Shown here piece by piece: positions 44,939 to 53,282 of a stretch of 64,000 bases of DNA. A program made the position numbers and the translations under genes. Below the pieces are notes generated by a model. That model was not told the DNA's origin. It did not search any database and was given only the letters and a program-made list of their open reading frames with translations. How positions within the stretch are numbered: the first letter of the stretch is position 1; every line of letters starts with the position of its first letter. Source of the stretch: Halolamina sp. CBA1230 (GTDB taxonomy: Archaea > Halobacteriota > Halobacteria > Halobacteriales > Haloferacaceae); NCBI RefSeq assembly GCF_002025255.2, contig NZ_CP054587.1, positions 1,116,001 to 1,180,000 of the forward strand, given 5' to 3'.

Positions 44939-45558
44939 CGGGGGAGAACGGCGATTGGAAGCCCGAGAACGACGCGCCCGACGGCTGGCCGGTCCCGCTA
45001 CGCGGGGTAACGGAGTCGGTGATCGCAACGAAGGGGCCGAACGGCCTGTGGAACCTCGCCGCGCTCGGGCTCCACGCGGGCGATCCCGTGACCGCGCGGA
45101 CGTACGGCAACACACGGACGCGGCGGAACCTCGAACGCCGCGGCGGCGGGGTGGTCCAGTTCGTCGCCGATCCGCGAACGTTCGTCGACGCCGCGCTGTC
45201 GATCCGGGAGGAGTCCGAACCGGTCGTTCCGAGCGCGGACGGGTGGGTCGACGTCGACGCGACGCTCATCGATAGCTGGACGGACGAGGGGACGGCGATC
45301 CGGGAGTGGGAGCTTCTCCCCGGCGAGTCGGCAGTCGTCCGGGAGGGGGCGACGACGATCAACCGCGGTTTCGGCGCGGTGGTCGAGGCGACGGTCGCGG
45401 CCTCGCGGCTCGGCGTTTCGGGGTTCGACGACGAGGAGCTCCGGGCCCGACTCGACTTCCTCGCGAGCGTGGCCGAGCGCGCCGGCGGCGCCCGCGAGCG
45501 CGAGGCGATGGAGTGCGTGGCGGCGAACGCGGACTGGTGCTACCAACCGGAGAACTAA
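44935..45558 (+). CDS. DUF447 protein
   Basis: The 207-residue protein matches DUF447, with a split-barrel FMN-binding-like fold: GVTESVIATKGPNGLWNLAALG, AGDPVTARTYGNTRTRRNLERR, VVQFVADPRTFVDAAL and ATTINRGFGAVVEATVAASRL. The reaction is unknown. DUF447 genes occur beside tetrahydromethanopterin genes in methanogens and methylotrophs, as I recall, and here the gene is coupled to the CitG-like gene by a four-base overlap. A shared cofactor pathway is inferred. Confidence 0.85.
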   Translation: MTGENGDWKPENDAPDGWPVPLRGVTESVIATKGPNGLWNLAALGLHAGDPVTARTYGNTRTRRNLERRGGGVVQFVADPRTFVDAALSIREESEPVVPSADGWVDVDATLIDSWTDEGTAIREWELLPGESAVVREGATTINRGFGAVVEATVAASRLGVSGFDDEELRARLDFLASVAERAGGAREREAMECVAANADWCYQPEN

Positions 45559-45583
45559 GGTCGCAGCCGCCGACTTGGGAGGC

Positions 45584-46330
45584 ATGAACGACAGCGCTCG
45601 CCCCGCGAGCCAGTTCGCCGTCGAAGGTACCGAAGACCCCAAGGAGACGCTGCTCTGTGGGTTCGCGAGCTACGGGCTCTCCGGGCTGACCGCCGTCGAC
45701 TTCCTGATCGACCAGCTCGAACTCGTCGAGACGGGCCACGTCGCCGCCGAGGGGATGCCGAGCATCACCCCCTTCGAGAACGGACAGCCGACCCACCACA
45801 CGCGGCTGTTCTCCCGGCCGGATTTGGAGCTGACGCTTTTGAAGAACGAGCTGTTCGTCCCGCCGGCGCTGAGCTCCCCGTTCGGCGAGGAGATCCTCTC
45901 CTGGACCGAGCGCCACGGCGTCCGCGAGATCGTCGTCGTCGACGCGGTGCCGATGCAGCACGGGCCTGACGACCACCGCACCTACTACGTCGCGACCGAC
46001 GACTACCGCGAGCGGCGGCTCGCCGAGACGAGCATCGAGCCGATGGCCCGGGGGTATCTCGACGGCGTGACGGGCGCGCTGGTCGAACAGGGGATCGACT
46101 CGCCGCTCGCGGTCGGGGTGTTCCGCACGCCAGTCCACGAGCAGATGCCCGACGTGGAGGCGGCGATCCGACTGATCGAGACGGTCAACGGCGTGTACGA
46201 CCTCGACGTCGACACCGAGCCGCTCCAGGAGTTCGCCGACGAGATCCAGCGCTACTACGAGGAGCTCCACGAGCGCTACGAGGCCGCTGCCGAGCGCGAG
46301 CGCGCGTTCGACGACCGGATGTACATGTAG
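45584..46330 (+). CDS. PAC2-family proteasome assembly chaperone-like protein
   Basis: The 248-residue protein shows the PAC2 pattern: ETLLCGFASYGLSGLTAVDF, FENGQPTHHTRLFSRPDLEL, VREIVVVDAVPM and a C-terminal helical part that includes DEIQRYYEELHERYE. Archaeal PAC2 proteins such as PbaA help assemble or adapt proteasome particles. The proteasome alpha gene is about 6 kb away, but a direct functional link is only suggested. The ATG at 45584 is used; a TTG at 45575 is in frame. Confidence 0.85.
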   Translation: MNDSARPASQFAVEGTEDPKETLLCGFASYGLSGLTAVDFLIDQLELVETGHVAAEGMPSITPFENGQPTHHTRLFSRPDLELTLLKNELFVPPALSSPFGEEILSWTERHGVREIVVVDAVPMQHGPDDHRTYYVATDDYRERRLAETSIEPMARGYLDGVTGALVEQGIDSPLAVGVFRTPVHEQMPDVEAAIRLIETVNGVYDLDVDTEPLQEFADEIQRYYEELHERYEAAAERERAFDDRMYM

Positions 46331-46386
46331 GCCGGCTCCGCCCGGAGTCAGTAACTTTAACGCGGCGAGTACACAGCTATCCAGTC

Positions 46387-47760
46387 ATGGAACGCGTAGA
46401 CGTCGCCATCGTCGGCGGGGGGCCGGCCGGCACCGCGGCCGCCCACGCCGCGGCCGAACACGGTGCCGACGCGCTGGTGCTGGAGAAGGGGGTCCCGCGC
46501 GAGGACCGCGAGGAGCTGGGGCCCGACTCCACCGACGCGGCCGGGATCCTCGACTACTGGGTCGACATCATGGGGATCCACCCCGACGAGATGCCCGACG
46601 GGGTGGTCCAGAACACCCTCGACCGCGCGGAGTTCCGCGGGCCGAACACGGCCTGTAACCTCCGCTCGACGGGGATCGACTCCTCCTACGACGAGTTCGG
46701 CTACACCTTCCACCGCGCCCGCTTCGACGACTTCCTGCGTTCGCGGGCGGAGGACGCGGGCGCCCACTACCGCACGCAGGCGTCGGTGAAGGGCGTGCTC
46801 GCGGATCAGGACGGCCACCCGCGCCACACGCTCGCGCTGACCAACGGCGAGGAGATCGGTGCCGACTACCTCCTGCTGTGTGACGGGCCCCAGCGCACCG
46901 TCACGATGGGGGTGCTCGACGAGTTCCTCGCGGATCATCGCGCGGCGAGCGAGGTGCTCTCGCCGCCGACGGCCAACCACATCGCCTACCAGGAGTACCG
47001 GAAGTTCCCCGAGGAGATCTACGAGCAGGTGCAGGACGCGATCGTGTTCTGGTGGGGGCTGATGCCCGGCCACACCGCCTACCCGTGGATCTTCCCGAAC
47101 CAGGACCGGGTCTGCCGGGTCGGGCTGACGATGCCCATCGGGATGGACATCGACGCGGTCGAGGAGCGCGAGAAGTACGACCTCCTGCGCCCCGAGGACG
47201 ACCGGATCCCGCAGGGCGCGACGTACATCGAGCGCCTGCTCGAACGCGAGTACGGCGACGAGTACGACCTCTCGGACTTCCCGTTGGTCGAGGACGCGGG
47301 CAAGAGCCGTGGCACCGAGACGTACCCCATCTCCTCGACACGGCCGATCGAGTCGCCGGTCGACGCCGGGATCGCCGTCTGTGGCGGCGCGATGGGTACC
47401 ACGTCGGCGTTCCACGAGGGCGGCGACCACCTCGCGGTCCGGACCGGGGCCATCGCGGGGCGACTGGCCGCCGAGGAGCGACTGGGTCACTACAACCACG
47501 AGTGGCGCGAGGCGATCGGCGAGGAGGTACTGCGCAACGTCTCGCTCGCCGAACTCGTCCGGGACTGGGGGCCGGATCAGTGGGACAAGGTGTTCCGCGT
47601 CGGCGAGGAGATGCTGGCCGAGGACGACGCCGGCGAGATGCTCTCCTGGAGCCCGCAGGCGGGGCTGCGTGGCGCGAAGCTACTCGCGGAGTACAAGCTG
47701 GTGAAGTTCCGGAACCGCAACCGACACGTCCAGCTGACCGCCGACGAGTACAGCTACTAG
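46387..47760 (+). CDS. geranylgeranyl reductase-family flavoprotein
   Basis: The 457-residue FAD protein starts VDVAIVGGGPAGTAAAHAAA, the dinucleotide-binding fold. RSTGIDSSYDEFGYTFHRARFDDFLR, then DYLLLCDGPQRTV and GIAVCGGAMGTTSAFHEGGDH form the second FAD motif. This is the digeranylgeranylglycerophospholipid reductase type that saturates archaeal lipid chains or related prenyl groups. Haloarchaea have several paralogues, so the substrate is uncertain. It has its own promoter; the TTTAACG stretch near 46356 is a possible TATA box. Confidence 0.83.
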   Translation: MERVDVAIVGGGPAGTAAAHAAAEHGADALVLEKGVPREDREELGPDSTDAAGILDYWVDIMGIHPDEMPDGVVQNTLDRAEFRGPNTACNLRSTGIDSSYDEFGYTFHRARFDDFLRSRAEDAGAHYRTQASVKGVLADQDGHPRHTLALTNGEEIGADYLLLCDGPQRTVTMGVLDEFLADHRAASEVLSPPTANHIAYQEYRKFPEEIYEQVQDAIVFWWGLMPGHTAYPWIFPNQDRVCRVGLTMPIGMDIDAVEEREKYDLLRPEDDRIPQGATYIERLLEREYGDEYDLSDFPLVEDAGKSRGTETYPISSTRPIESPVDAGIAVCGGAMGTTSAFHEGGDHLAVRTGAIAGRLAAEERLGHYNHEWREAIGEEVLRNVSLAELVRDWGPDQWDKVFRVGEEMLAEDDAGEMLSWSPQAGLRGAKLLAEYKLVKFRNRNRHVQLTADEYSY

Positions 47761-47768
47761 CGGGAGAA

Positions 47769-47972
47769 CTACGCTTCGGCTTCCTGGGCGGCGGCGCCGG
47801 CTTCCTTCCGCGTGATGTACCCCGCGATGCGGTTGCGGACTTCCTTCGACTCGACGTTGGTGAGCGCTGAGACGCTCTCCTTGTTCGTCTCGAAGTTCTG
47901 GTTGAACGACTCGGGGTACTTCTCGAGCAGGAGCGTCCCCAGCTGTTTGACGTACTTCGGCTTGATTGCCAT
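47769..47972 (-). CDS. rps17e: 30S ribosomal protein S17e
   Basis: The 67-residue small-subunit protein is found only in archaea and eukaryotes. MAIKPKYVKQLGTLLLEKYP, NFETNKESVSALTNVESKEV and VRNRIAGYITRKE are all conserved. The tail GAAAQEAEA is an acidic haloarchaeal extension. CTTTAGTGG about 30 bases upstream on the minus strand is the TATA element. Confidence 0.95.
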   Translation of the reverse strand: MAIKPKYVKQLGTLLLEKYPESFNQNFETNKESVSALTNVESKEVRNRIAGYITRKEAGAAAQEAEA

Positions 47973-48098
47973 ACGGTTGGATTCCCCGGAGAGCCACTAA
48001 AGCGATTCGTTCCGGGCCAAGTGGTCCCAGCCCGGCGCGTCGAACACCGACCGAGGAAACGAGGTATTAACCTCGGCCCGTTCTCTCCCCCGAGTAGG

Positions 48099-48842
48099 AT
48101 GGAGGTCGAACTACTGGAGGCCACGGAGAACCCGGAGGAACTGATCTGTTCGGCCGCGCGAAACGACTACGCGTCGGCGTTCGTCGGCGACCAGACGTTC
48201 GAGGAGACGATGGAGACCGTCGACGGCGACGATATCGAGGAGAAGAAGGGGACGCTGATCGGCCACCTGCTGAGCCACGGCCACTTCGGCCCGTTCGAGC
48301 ACGCCCAGGCGACGTTCGCGATCGAGGGGATGTCCCGCTCGTGTATGGCCCAGCTCACCCGCCACCGCCACGTCTCCTTCGACGTCCAGAGCATGCGCTA
48401 CGTCGCGTTCGACGACGTCGACCCCGAGGACGTAGGTGACGGCGAGATGGTGGTGACGCCCCCCTCCGCGACCGACCCCGACTGGATCGGCCGCAATCAG
48501 CAGGGCGGCAGCGTCGACGAGGAGACCGTCGAGAAACGGGAGGAGGTGTTCCGGGACTCGGTCCAGCGCTCCGTCGAGGAGTACCAGCGCCTGCTCGACC
48601 TCGGGATGCCGCCGGAGGACGCCCGGTTCGTCCTCCCGATCGGCACCGAGGTCAACGTCGTGATGAGCATGAACGCCCGAACGCTGATGCACGTCGCCGA
48701 CATGCGCGCCGCCGCCGACGCCCAGTGGGAGATCCGCGGGCTGACCGAGCAGGTGCTCGACTACGCGGCGGAGTGGTGTCCGATCACGTTCGAGTACTAC
48801 GAGGAGCACATGAAAAACCGGAAGAACCGGCTCGCGCCGTAG
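48099..48842 (+). CDS. thyX: flavin-dependent thymidylate synthase
   Basis: The 247-residue enzyme makes dTMP from dUMP with methylene-tetrahydrofolate and FAD. The diagnostic RHRx7S motif is R88-H89-R90 to S98 (RHRHVSFDVQS). GHFGPFEHAQATFAIEGMSR and the C-terminal dUMP-binding RTLMHVADMRAAADAQWEIR also match. The ATG at 48099 follows GAGGT-ATTA-ACCTC, a 5-bp inverted repeat that includes the TATA-like GTATTAAC at 48063. Confidence 0.95.
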   Translation: MEVELLEATENPEELICSAARNDYASAFVGDQTFEETMETVDGDDIEEKKGTLIGHLLSHGHFGPFEHAQATFAIEGMSRSCMAQLTRHRHVSFDVQSMRYVAFDDVDPEDVGDGEMVVTPPSATDPDWIGRNQQGGSVDEETVEKREEVFRDSVQRSVEEYQRLLDLGMPPEDARFVLPIGTEVNVVMSMNARTLMHVADMRAAADAQWEIRGLTEQVLDYAAEWCPITFEYYEEHMKNRKNRLAP

Positions 48843-48877
48843 CCAACGCTTTCCCCCTCCCCCGTGTAGCGTCGCCA

Positions 48878-49882
48878 ATGGCTTCCCGTGCCGCGGCGGT
48901 CGCGCTCTGCTGTCTGCTCGTTCTCGCCGGCTGTGCCGACAGCCCAGTTCCGACCGACGGCGCCGACTCCCCGTCGGCCACCGCGACGCCCGGATCGTCG
49001 ACGGCCATCGACGCGCCGCCCGCGGCGACGCCCAAACCCGACGCGGTGGAGGTCGAAGTGATCGATATCGTCGACGGCGACACGATCGACGTGCGGTTCC
49101 CGAACGGGAGCAAAGATACGGTGCGCCTGCTCGGCGTCGACACGCCGGAGGTCCACGCCGAGAACGACCCCACGGAGTTCCCGGGCGTGCCCGACACCGA
49201 CGCGGGCCGAAACTGCCTCCGCGAGTGGGGTGAGCGCGCCAGCCAGTACGCCGAGGACGAACTCGCGGGCGAGACGGTGACGCTCTCCTTCGACGAGAAC
49301 GAACCCCGTCGCGGCTACTACGGCCGGCTGCTGGCGTACGTCCACGTCGACGGCGACTCGTTCAACTACGGCCTGATCACGAAGGGCCTCGCGCGGCGGT
49401 ACGACAGCTCGAACTTCCAGTACCGCGAGCGCTACGGCACCGCCGAGGGGATCGCCCGCGGCACCGGCACCGGGCTCTGGGGCGCCTGCGCGACCGAGAG
49501 CCCGCGGACGGCAACCGAGACGCCGATCCCCGCCGCCGACGGCGGCCCGCCGCTGTGGGTCAGCGAGATCCACGCCGACGCCGCGGGCGACGACCGGGAG
49601 AACCTCAACGGCGAGTACGTGACGTTCGCCAACGCCGGCGAGGAGACGCTGGATCTCTCTGGCTGGACCGTCAGCGACGAGGCCGACCACACGTACACGT
49701 TCCCCGAGGGGACCGAGATCCCGCCGAACGGGACGCTCACGCTCCACACCGGCAGCGGCGAGGACGGCGACGGGCATCTCTACTGGGGCGAGGGGAGCCC
49801 TGTCTGGAACAACGGCGGCGACACGGTGATCGTCCGGAACGGGAGCGGGGAGACGGTGATCGAACGGGAGTACGGCGGGTAG
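48878..49882 (+). CDS. secreted lipoprotein nuclease with lamin-tail domain
   Basis: The 334-residue protein has a lipobox LVLAGC with Cys19, then a Ser/Thr/Pro-rich stalk to about residue 55. A thermonuclease (SNase) domain at about residues 57-205 has DGDTIDVRF, RLLGVDTPEV and RRGYYGRLLAYV carrying the catalytic Arg and acidic residues. A lamin-tail domain fills about 220-334 (LWVSEIHADAAGDD, LDLSGWTVSDEADH, WNNGGDTVIV). The protein is exported and anchored outside the cell, probably digesting environmental DNA for nutrient or phosphate supply. The lamin-tail may bind the surface or DNA. Confidence 0.88.
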   Translation: MASRAAAVALCCLLVLAGCADSPVPTDGADSPSATATPGSSTAIDAPPAATPKPDAVEVEVIDIVDGDTIDVRFPNGSKDTVRLLGVDTPEVHAENDPTEFPGVPDTDAGRNCLREWGERASQYAEDELAGETVTLSFDENEPRRGYYGRLLAYVHVDGDSFNYGLITKGLARRYDSSNFQYRERYGTAEGIARGTGTGLWGACATESPRTATETPIPAADGGPPLWVSEIHADAAGDDRENLNGEYVTFANAGEETLDLSGWTVSDEADHTYTFPEGTEIPPNGTLTLHTGSGEDGDGHLYWGEGSPVWNNGGDTVIVRNGSGETVIEREYGG

Positions 49883-49925
49883 TCGGACCGCAAACCACAT
49901 TCCGCGACGCGCCCACACCCCGGAC

Positions 49926-50582
49926 ATGCACTCGGCCGTGATCGTCGCCGGCGGGCGTTCGACCCGGTTCGGCGACGACGACAAGGCGGTCGCGCCGCTG
50001 TCCGGAACGCCGATGATCCGCCGCGTCGCGGACCGACTCGAACCCGTCGTCGACGAGCTCGTGGTGAACTGTCGGGACGACCAGCGCGACGCGATCGAGG
50101 AAGCGCTCGCCGGCTACCCATTGGCTACCAATTTCGCGCTCGATCCCGAGGTCGATCAGGGACCGATGGCGGGGATCCGGAACGGTTGTCGGGCCGCGAG
50201 TGGCGAGTACACCGCCGTCGTCGCCTGCGACATGCCGTTCGTCGACCCCGACGCGATCAGCTACCTGTTCGACCGTGCGAGCGGCGAGGTTTCGCCGCCA
50301 GAGGGCGCCGACGACGAGGGAGCGCCGCCGTTCGACGGCGCAGTGCCGCGACTGGGCGACGGCTGGTACCAGACGACCCAGGCCGTCTACCGGCCGGACG
50401 CGATGGCCGACGCCTGCGACGCCGCGCTGGAGCGCGGGGACCGGAAGATCCTCGCACCCTTGGAAGACCTCAGCTACGCGGTCGTGAGCGAGGACGAACT
50501 CACGACGGTGACCGACCTCACCACGTTCGAGAACATCAACACGAAGGAGGAGTTCGACGAGGCCGCGTCGCGACTGGGGTAG
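49926..50582 (+). CDS. mobA: molybdenum cofactor guanylyltransferase
   Basis: The 218-residue nucleotidyltransferase attaches GMP to molybdopterin, forming the bis-MGD type cofactor. AVIVAGGRSTRFGDDDKAVA is the nucleotide-binding loop, DQGPMAGIRNGC follows, and VVACDMPFVDPDAI holds the metal-binding aspartate. It ends tail to tail with yqeC with no spacing, which suggests related roles in molybdenum or tungsten enzyme maturation. Confidence 0.9.
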   Translation: MHSAVIVAGGRSTRFGDDDKAVAPLSGTPMIRRVADRLEPVVDELVVNCRDDQRDAIEEALAGYPLATNFALDPEVDQGPMAGIRNGCRAASGEYTAVVACDMPFVDPDAISYLFDRASGEVSPPEGADDEGAPPFDGAVPRLGDGWYQTTQAVYRPDAMADACDAALERGDRKILAPLEDLSYAVVSEDELTTVTDLTTFENINTKEEFDEAASRLG

Positions 50583-51314
50583 CTAGGCGACGACTTCGCG
50601 GATCTCGGCGTCGGCCATCCGCGCGAGCACCACGCGTGGGACCACCGAGCGGTCGGCGTGGTCGAGAACCGCCTCGGCGATATCCCGGGCCGCGTCGAGA
50701 TCCTCGTCGTCGTCGACTTTGTTCACCAGCGGGATCGCCGTCGCACCCGGCGGAACGCCGCGCAGGCCGCCCTCGGGGCTGGCGAGCACGCGGCCGACGA
50801 CCTCGGGCGTGATCTCGTCACCCACCTCGACGCCCGCGACCGTGGCGACGCGCTCGGGGCGGTGGACCAGCTCCTCGTCGAGCGGTTCGCCGACGACGTG
50901 GGCGCTGGCGACCGGGATCACGGTGTCCGCCCACGAGGGGATCCGGGGTTCGTTCTCGCCGGGGGCTTTGAAGTCGCGCATCCGCGCGCCGTCGGCCTTC
51001 ACGAGGACGGGACCGTCGTGGGCCGCCGCGATCTCGTCGACCGTCTCGGGGTCGTAGCCGCGGTAGCGGTCCTCGAACTCCTGTTCGGGGACGAGGCCGA
51101 GCGGCCAGTCGGCGGCGGTCATCAGTGCCGCGAGCGGGTCCTCGGTGATCTCGACCCGGGCGACGTGGGAGTCGAAGATGGGGATGCGGACGGTGGCGGT
51201 GACGACCGCGCGGTCGGCCGCGGCAGCCAGCGCGTACATGGTAGTTTTCTTGCCGCCGGCGCCGACGACGCAGGTCAGGCCGTCGGCGTCGAGCGCGTCG
51301 ATGAGGTCGGACAT
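50583..51314 (-). CDS. yqeC: YqeC-family cofactor-maturation protein
   Basis: The 243-residue ATP-binding protein begins LTCVVGAGGKKTTMYALA, a P-loop-like motif, and has PVLVKADGARMRDFKAPGEN, the conserved ADG-R-KAP segment of YqeC. In bacteria YqeC is linked to selenium-dependent molybdenum hydroxylases. No selenocysteine genes are seen here, so a function in molybdenum or tungsten enzyme maturation without selenium is inferred from its convergent position with mobA. Confidence 0.85.
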   Translation of the reverse strand: MSDLIDALDADGLTCVVGAGGKKTTMYALAAAADRAVVTATVRIPIFDSHVARVEITEDPLAALMTAADWPLGLVPEQEFEDRYRGYDPETVDEIAAAHDGPVLVKADGARMRDFKAPGENEPRIPSWADTVIPVASAHVVGEPLDEELVHRPERVATVAGVEVGDEITPEVVGRVLASPEGGLRGVPPGATAIPLVNKVDDDEDLDAARDIAEAVLDHADRSVVPRVVLARMADAEIREVVA

Positions 51315-51362
51315 GGGTGTGGGTGGGAGTGCGGGGGATCAAACGGTTTCGGGACGGGGCAG

Positions 51363-52232
51363 TCAGGCGTCGTCCCCGTCGGCGCGCTGGCGGGCAGCGA
51401 GCGCGTCGCTCACGGTCGCGAACTCGACGCCGGGCTTGGCGGCCATATACTCGATCAGCTCCCGGAGCATCGACGGCCGGGGGCTGCGGCCGCTGACCTG
51501 CGGGTGGAGCGTGAGCACGTAGATGCCGCCCCCGTCGGACTCCGTCCGACTCCCCGGGGAGCGTGGGTAGTGCTCGTACATCCAGTCGAACTGCCGGCGC
51601 CAGTGGTCGAACACCGCGACCTCGTCCGAGAACGCGCGGTTGCCGGAGAACGCCAGCGCGGGGTAGTCGTCACGCTGCCACGACACCGGGACCTCAGTGA
51701 TCCCCATGGGATCGCCCACCTCGTACGGTTCGTCGAGGGGCGCGTGGTCCTCGGTGAGCTCGTACGGTTCGAACTCCCGGGCCATACCGCTGGAGGACCA
51801 CTCGAAGTCGAACTCCGAGAGCAGCCAGACGGTGTCGGCAGAGAACTCCCACGACGGCGAGCGGTAGCCCGCCGGCCGGGAGCCGGTGAGCGCCTCGATG
51901 CTGTCGATCCCGCGGGCGATGTCCGCGCGCTCGGCCTCGCGGCTCTCGTACTCGCTCGGCGGCGTGTGGCTCCAGCCGTGGTGGCCGATCTCGTGGCCGG
52001 CGTCGACGACGCGCTCACACGGGTCGGGGAAGGATTCGATGGTGTGCCCGGGGACGAACCACGTCGTCGGCACGTCGAGGCGGTCGAACAGGTCGAGCAG
52101 TCGCGGCGCACCCACCTCGGCGCCGAACCGGCCGCGGGAGCGTTGGACGGGCGCGTCGGCGAACTCACCCGCGTGGAGCCACGGCGAGACGGCGTCGAAG
52201 TCGACGGTGAGACAGACGGTCGCGCGGGCCAT
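51363..52232 (-). CDS. polysaccharide deacetylase (NodB-type)
   Basis: The 289-residue protein has the catalytic Asp11 and Asp13 in TVDFDAVSPW and the metal-binding GHHGWSH with His85 and His89. YRSPSWEF and the C-terminal LTLHPQVSGR histidine follow. It probably removes acetyl or related groups from glycans; no signal peptide is present, so it acts in the cytoplasm. Residues about 228-233 (SRTESD) are encoded by a 17-bp palindrome close to one inside the NTF2-like gene at 10739. Confidence 0.87.
   Translation of the reverse strand: MARATVCLTVDFDAVSPWLHAGEFADAPVQRSRGRFGAEVGAPRLLDLFDRLDVPTTWFVPGHTIESFPDPCERVVDAGHEIGHHGWSHTPPSEYESREAERADIARGIDSIEALTGSRPAGYRSPSWEFSADTVWLLSEFDFEWSSSGMAREFEPYELTEDHAPLDEPYEVGDPMGITEVPVSWQRDDYPALAFSGNRAFSDEVAVFDHWRRQFDWMYEHYPRSPGSRTESDGGGIYVLTLHPQVSGRSPRPSMLRELIEYMAAKPGVEFATVSDALAARQRADGDDA
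51534..51550. repeat. 17-bp palindrome inside the deacetylase gene
   Basis: GTCGGAC-TCC-GTCCGAC is a perfect 7-bp stem with a 3-base loop. On the coding strand it reads almost the same as the palindrome at 10739-10755: 14 of 17 bases agree, and the outermost pair differs by a compensatory change. Both encode Arg-Thr-[Gln/Glu]-Ser-Asp. Confidence 0.8.
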
Positions 52233-52403
52233 ACCGTCCCGGAGGGTGCAGCGGTGATAAACCCCGCGAGCCGTTGGGTATCGGTCGGCTCGTCGGCCGC
52301 GCCCCCCTTCTCGAACGACGACCGCGAGATCGCCAGCAACGATAGGGGTCGTAAAATCCCGCTTAGGCAGGGTTTTTCAGTCGGGGGGGCGTAGCGATAG
52401 TCG

Positions 52404-52448
52404 ATGACCGACAGCGAAGCCGTCTTCGCGGCGGAGGGTTCCCGATGA
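52404..52448 (+). CDS. short upstream ORF coupled to psmA
   Basis: ATG at 52404 opens 14 codons (MTDSEAVFAAEGSR), and the stop TGA overlaps the psmA start as ATGA. The ribosome-binding-like GGAGGG at 52433-52438 lies inside it, 6 bases before the psmA ATG, so psmA may be reached by re-initiation or by direct binding. Whether the peptide is made is unknown. Confidence 0.35.
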   Translation: MTDSEAVFAAEGSR

Positions 52449-53203
52449 GAGGAAACGATCAACAGGCCTACGACCGCGGTACGTCGCTGTTCTCCCCCGA
52501 CGGCCGCATCTACCAGGTGGAGTACGCCCGCGAGGCCGTCTCGCGTGGCGCGCCCAGCGTGGGCGTCCGGACGGAGGAGGGCGTCGTGCTCGCCGCCCAG
52601 GCCCAGGCGAGTTCGGAGCTGATGGAGTCCGAGAGCATCGAGAAGATCCACAAGCTCGACGACCACATCGGCGGCGCCTCCGCGGGCCACGTCGCGGACG
52701 CGCGACAGCTGATCGACTTCGCGCGCCAGATGGCCCAGAGCAACCACCTGCGCTACGGCGAGGCCGTCGGCGTCGAGACGCTCACCAAGTACATCACCGA
52801 CCACATCCAGGAGAACACCCAGATGGGTGGGACCCGACCGTACGGCGCCGCGCTCCTGATCGGCGGGATCGAGGGCGGCGTCGAGGGTGAGGAGGGCACA
52901 CCGCGGCTGTTCAGCGCCGACCCCTCGGGGACGCCCCACGAGTGGAAGGCGACGATCATCGGCGGCGGTCGTGAGGAGATCCAGGGCGTGCTCGAGGACG
53001 GCTGGTCCGAGGATCTCAGTCTCGAGGAGGGGCTGAAGCTCGTTCTCAGCAGCCTGCGCGAACACGAGGAGGAGATCGAGGCCGACGCGCTCTCGGTCGT
53101 CTCGATCACGATCGACGACGGCTACCAGACGTACGAGACCGAGGAAATCGCGGAGCTGCTCGACGCGCTGGCCGAGGAGTCCGGCGACGACTCCGAAGAG
53201 TAA
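52445..53203 (+). CDS. psmA: 20S proteasome alpha subunit
   Basis: The 252-residue protein forms the outer rings of the 20S particle. YDRGTSLFSPDGRIYQVEYA is the alpha signature, followed by AREAVSRGAPSVGVRTEEGV and GGTRPYGAALLIGGI. The N-terminal helix required to gate the particle is present. The acidic C-terminal tail (LAEESGDDSEE) is typical of haloarchaea. The internal GGAGG ribosome-binding site and the short overlapping upstream ORF show that this message has a leader, unlike most haloarchaeal genes here. Confidence 0.96.
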   Translation: MRGNDQQAYDRGTSLFSPDGRIYQVEYAREAVSRGAPSVGVRTEEGVVLAAQAQASSELMESESIEKIHKLDDHIGGASAGHVADARQLIDFARQMAQSNHLRYGEAVGVETLTKYITDHIQENTQMGGTRPYGAALLIGGIEGGVEGEEGTPRLFSADPSGTPHEWKATIIGGGREEIQGVLEDGWSEDLSLEEGLKLVLSSLREHEEEIEADALSVVSITIDDGYQTYETEEIAELLDALAEESGDDSEE

Positions 53204-53282
53204 CGCGATCCCGATTTCCCGCCGCGGACCGCTTCTCGCCGCCACCCGACGCTTTAGGTAGTCGGCGCCACCACCGCCAGCC

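Noticed and set aside
48060-48076. Operator before thyX (GAGGT-ATTA-ACCTC)
   Set aside because: The palindrome is short and overlaps a possible promoter element; it is mentioned with thyX but not strong enough as a separate site.
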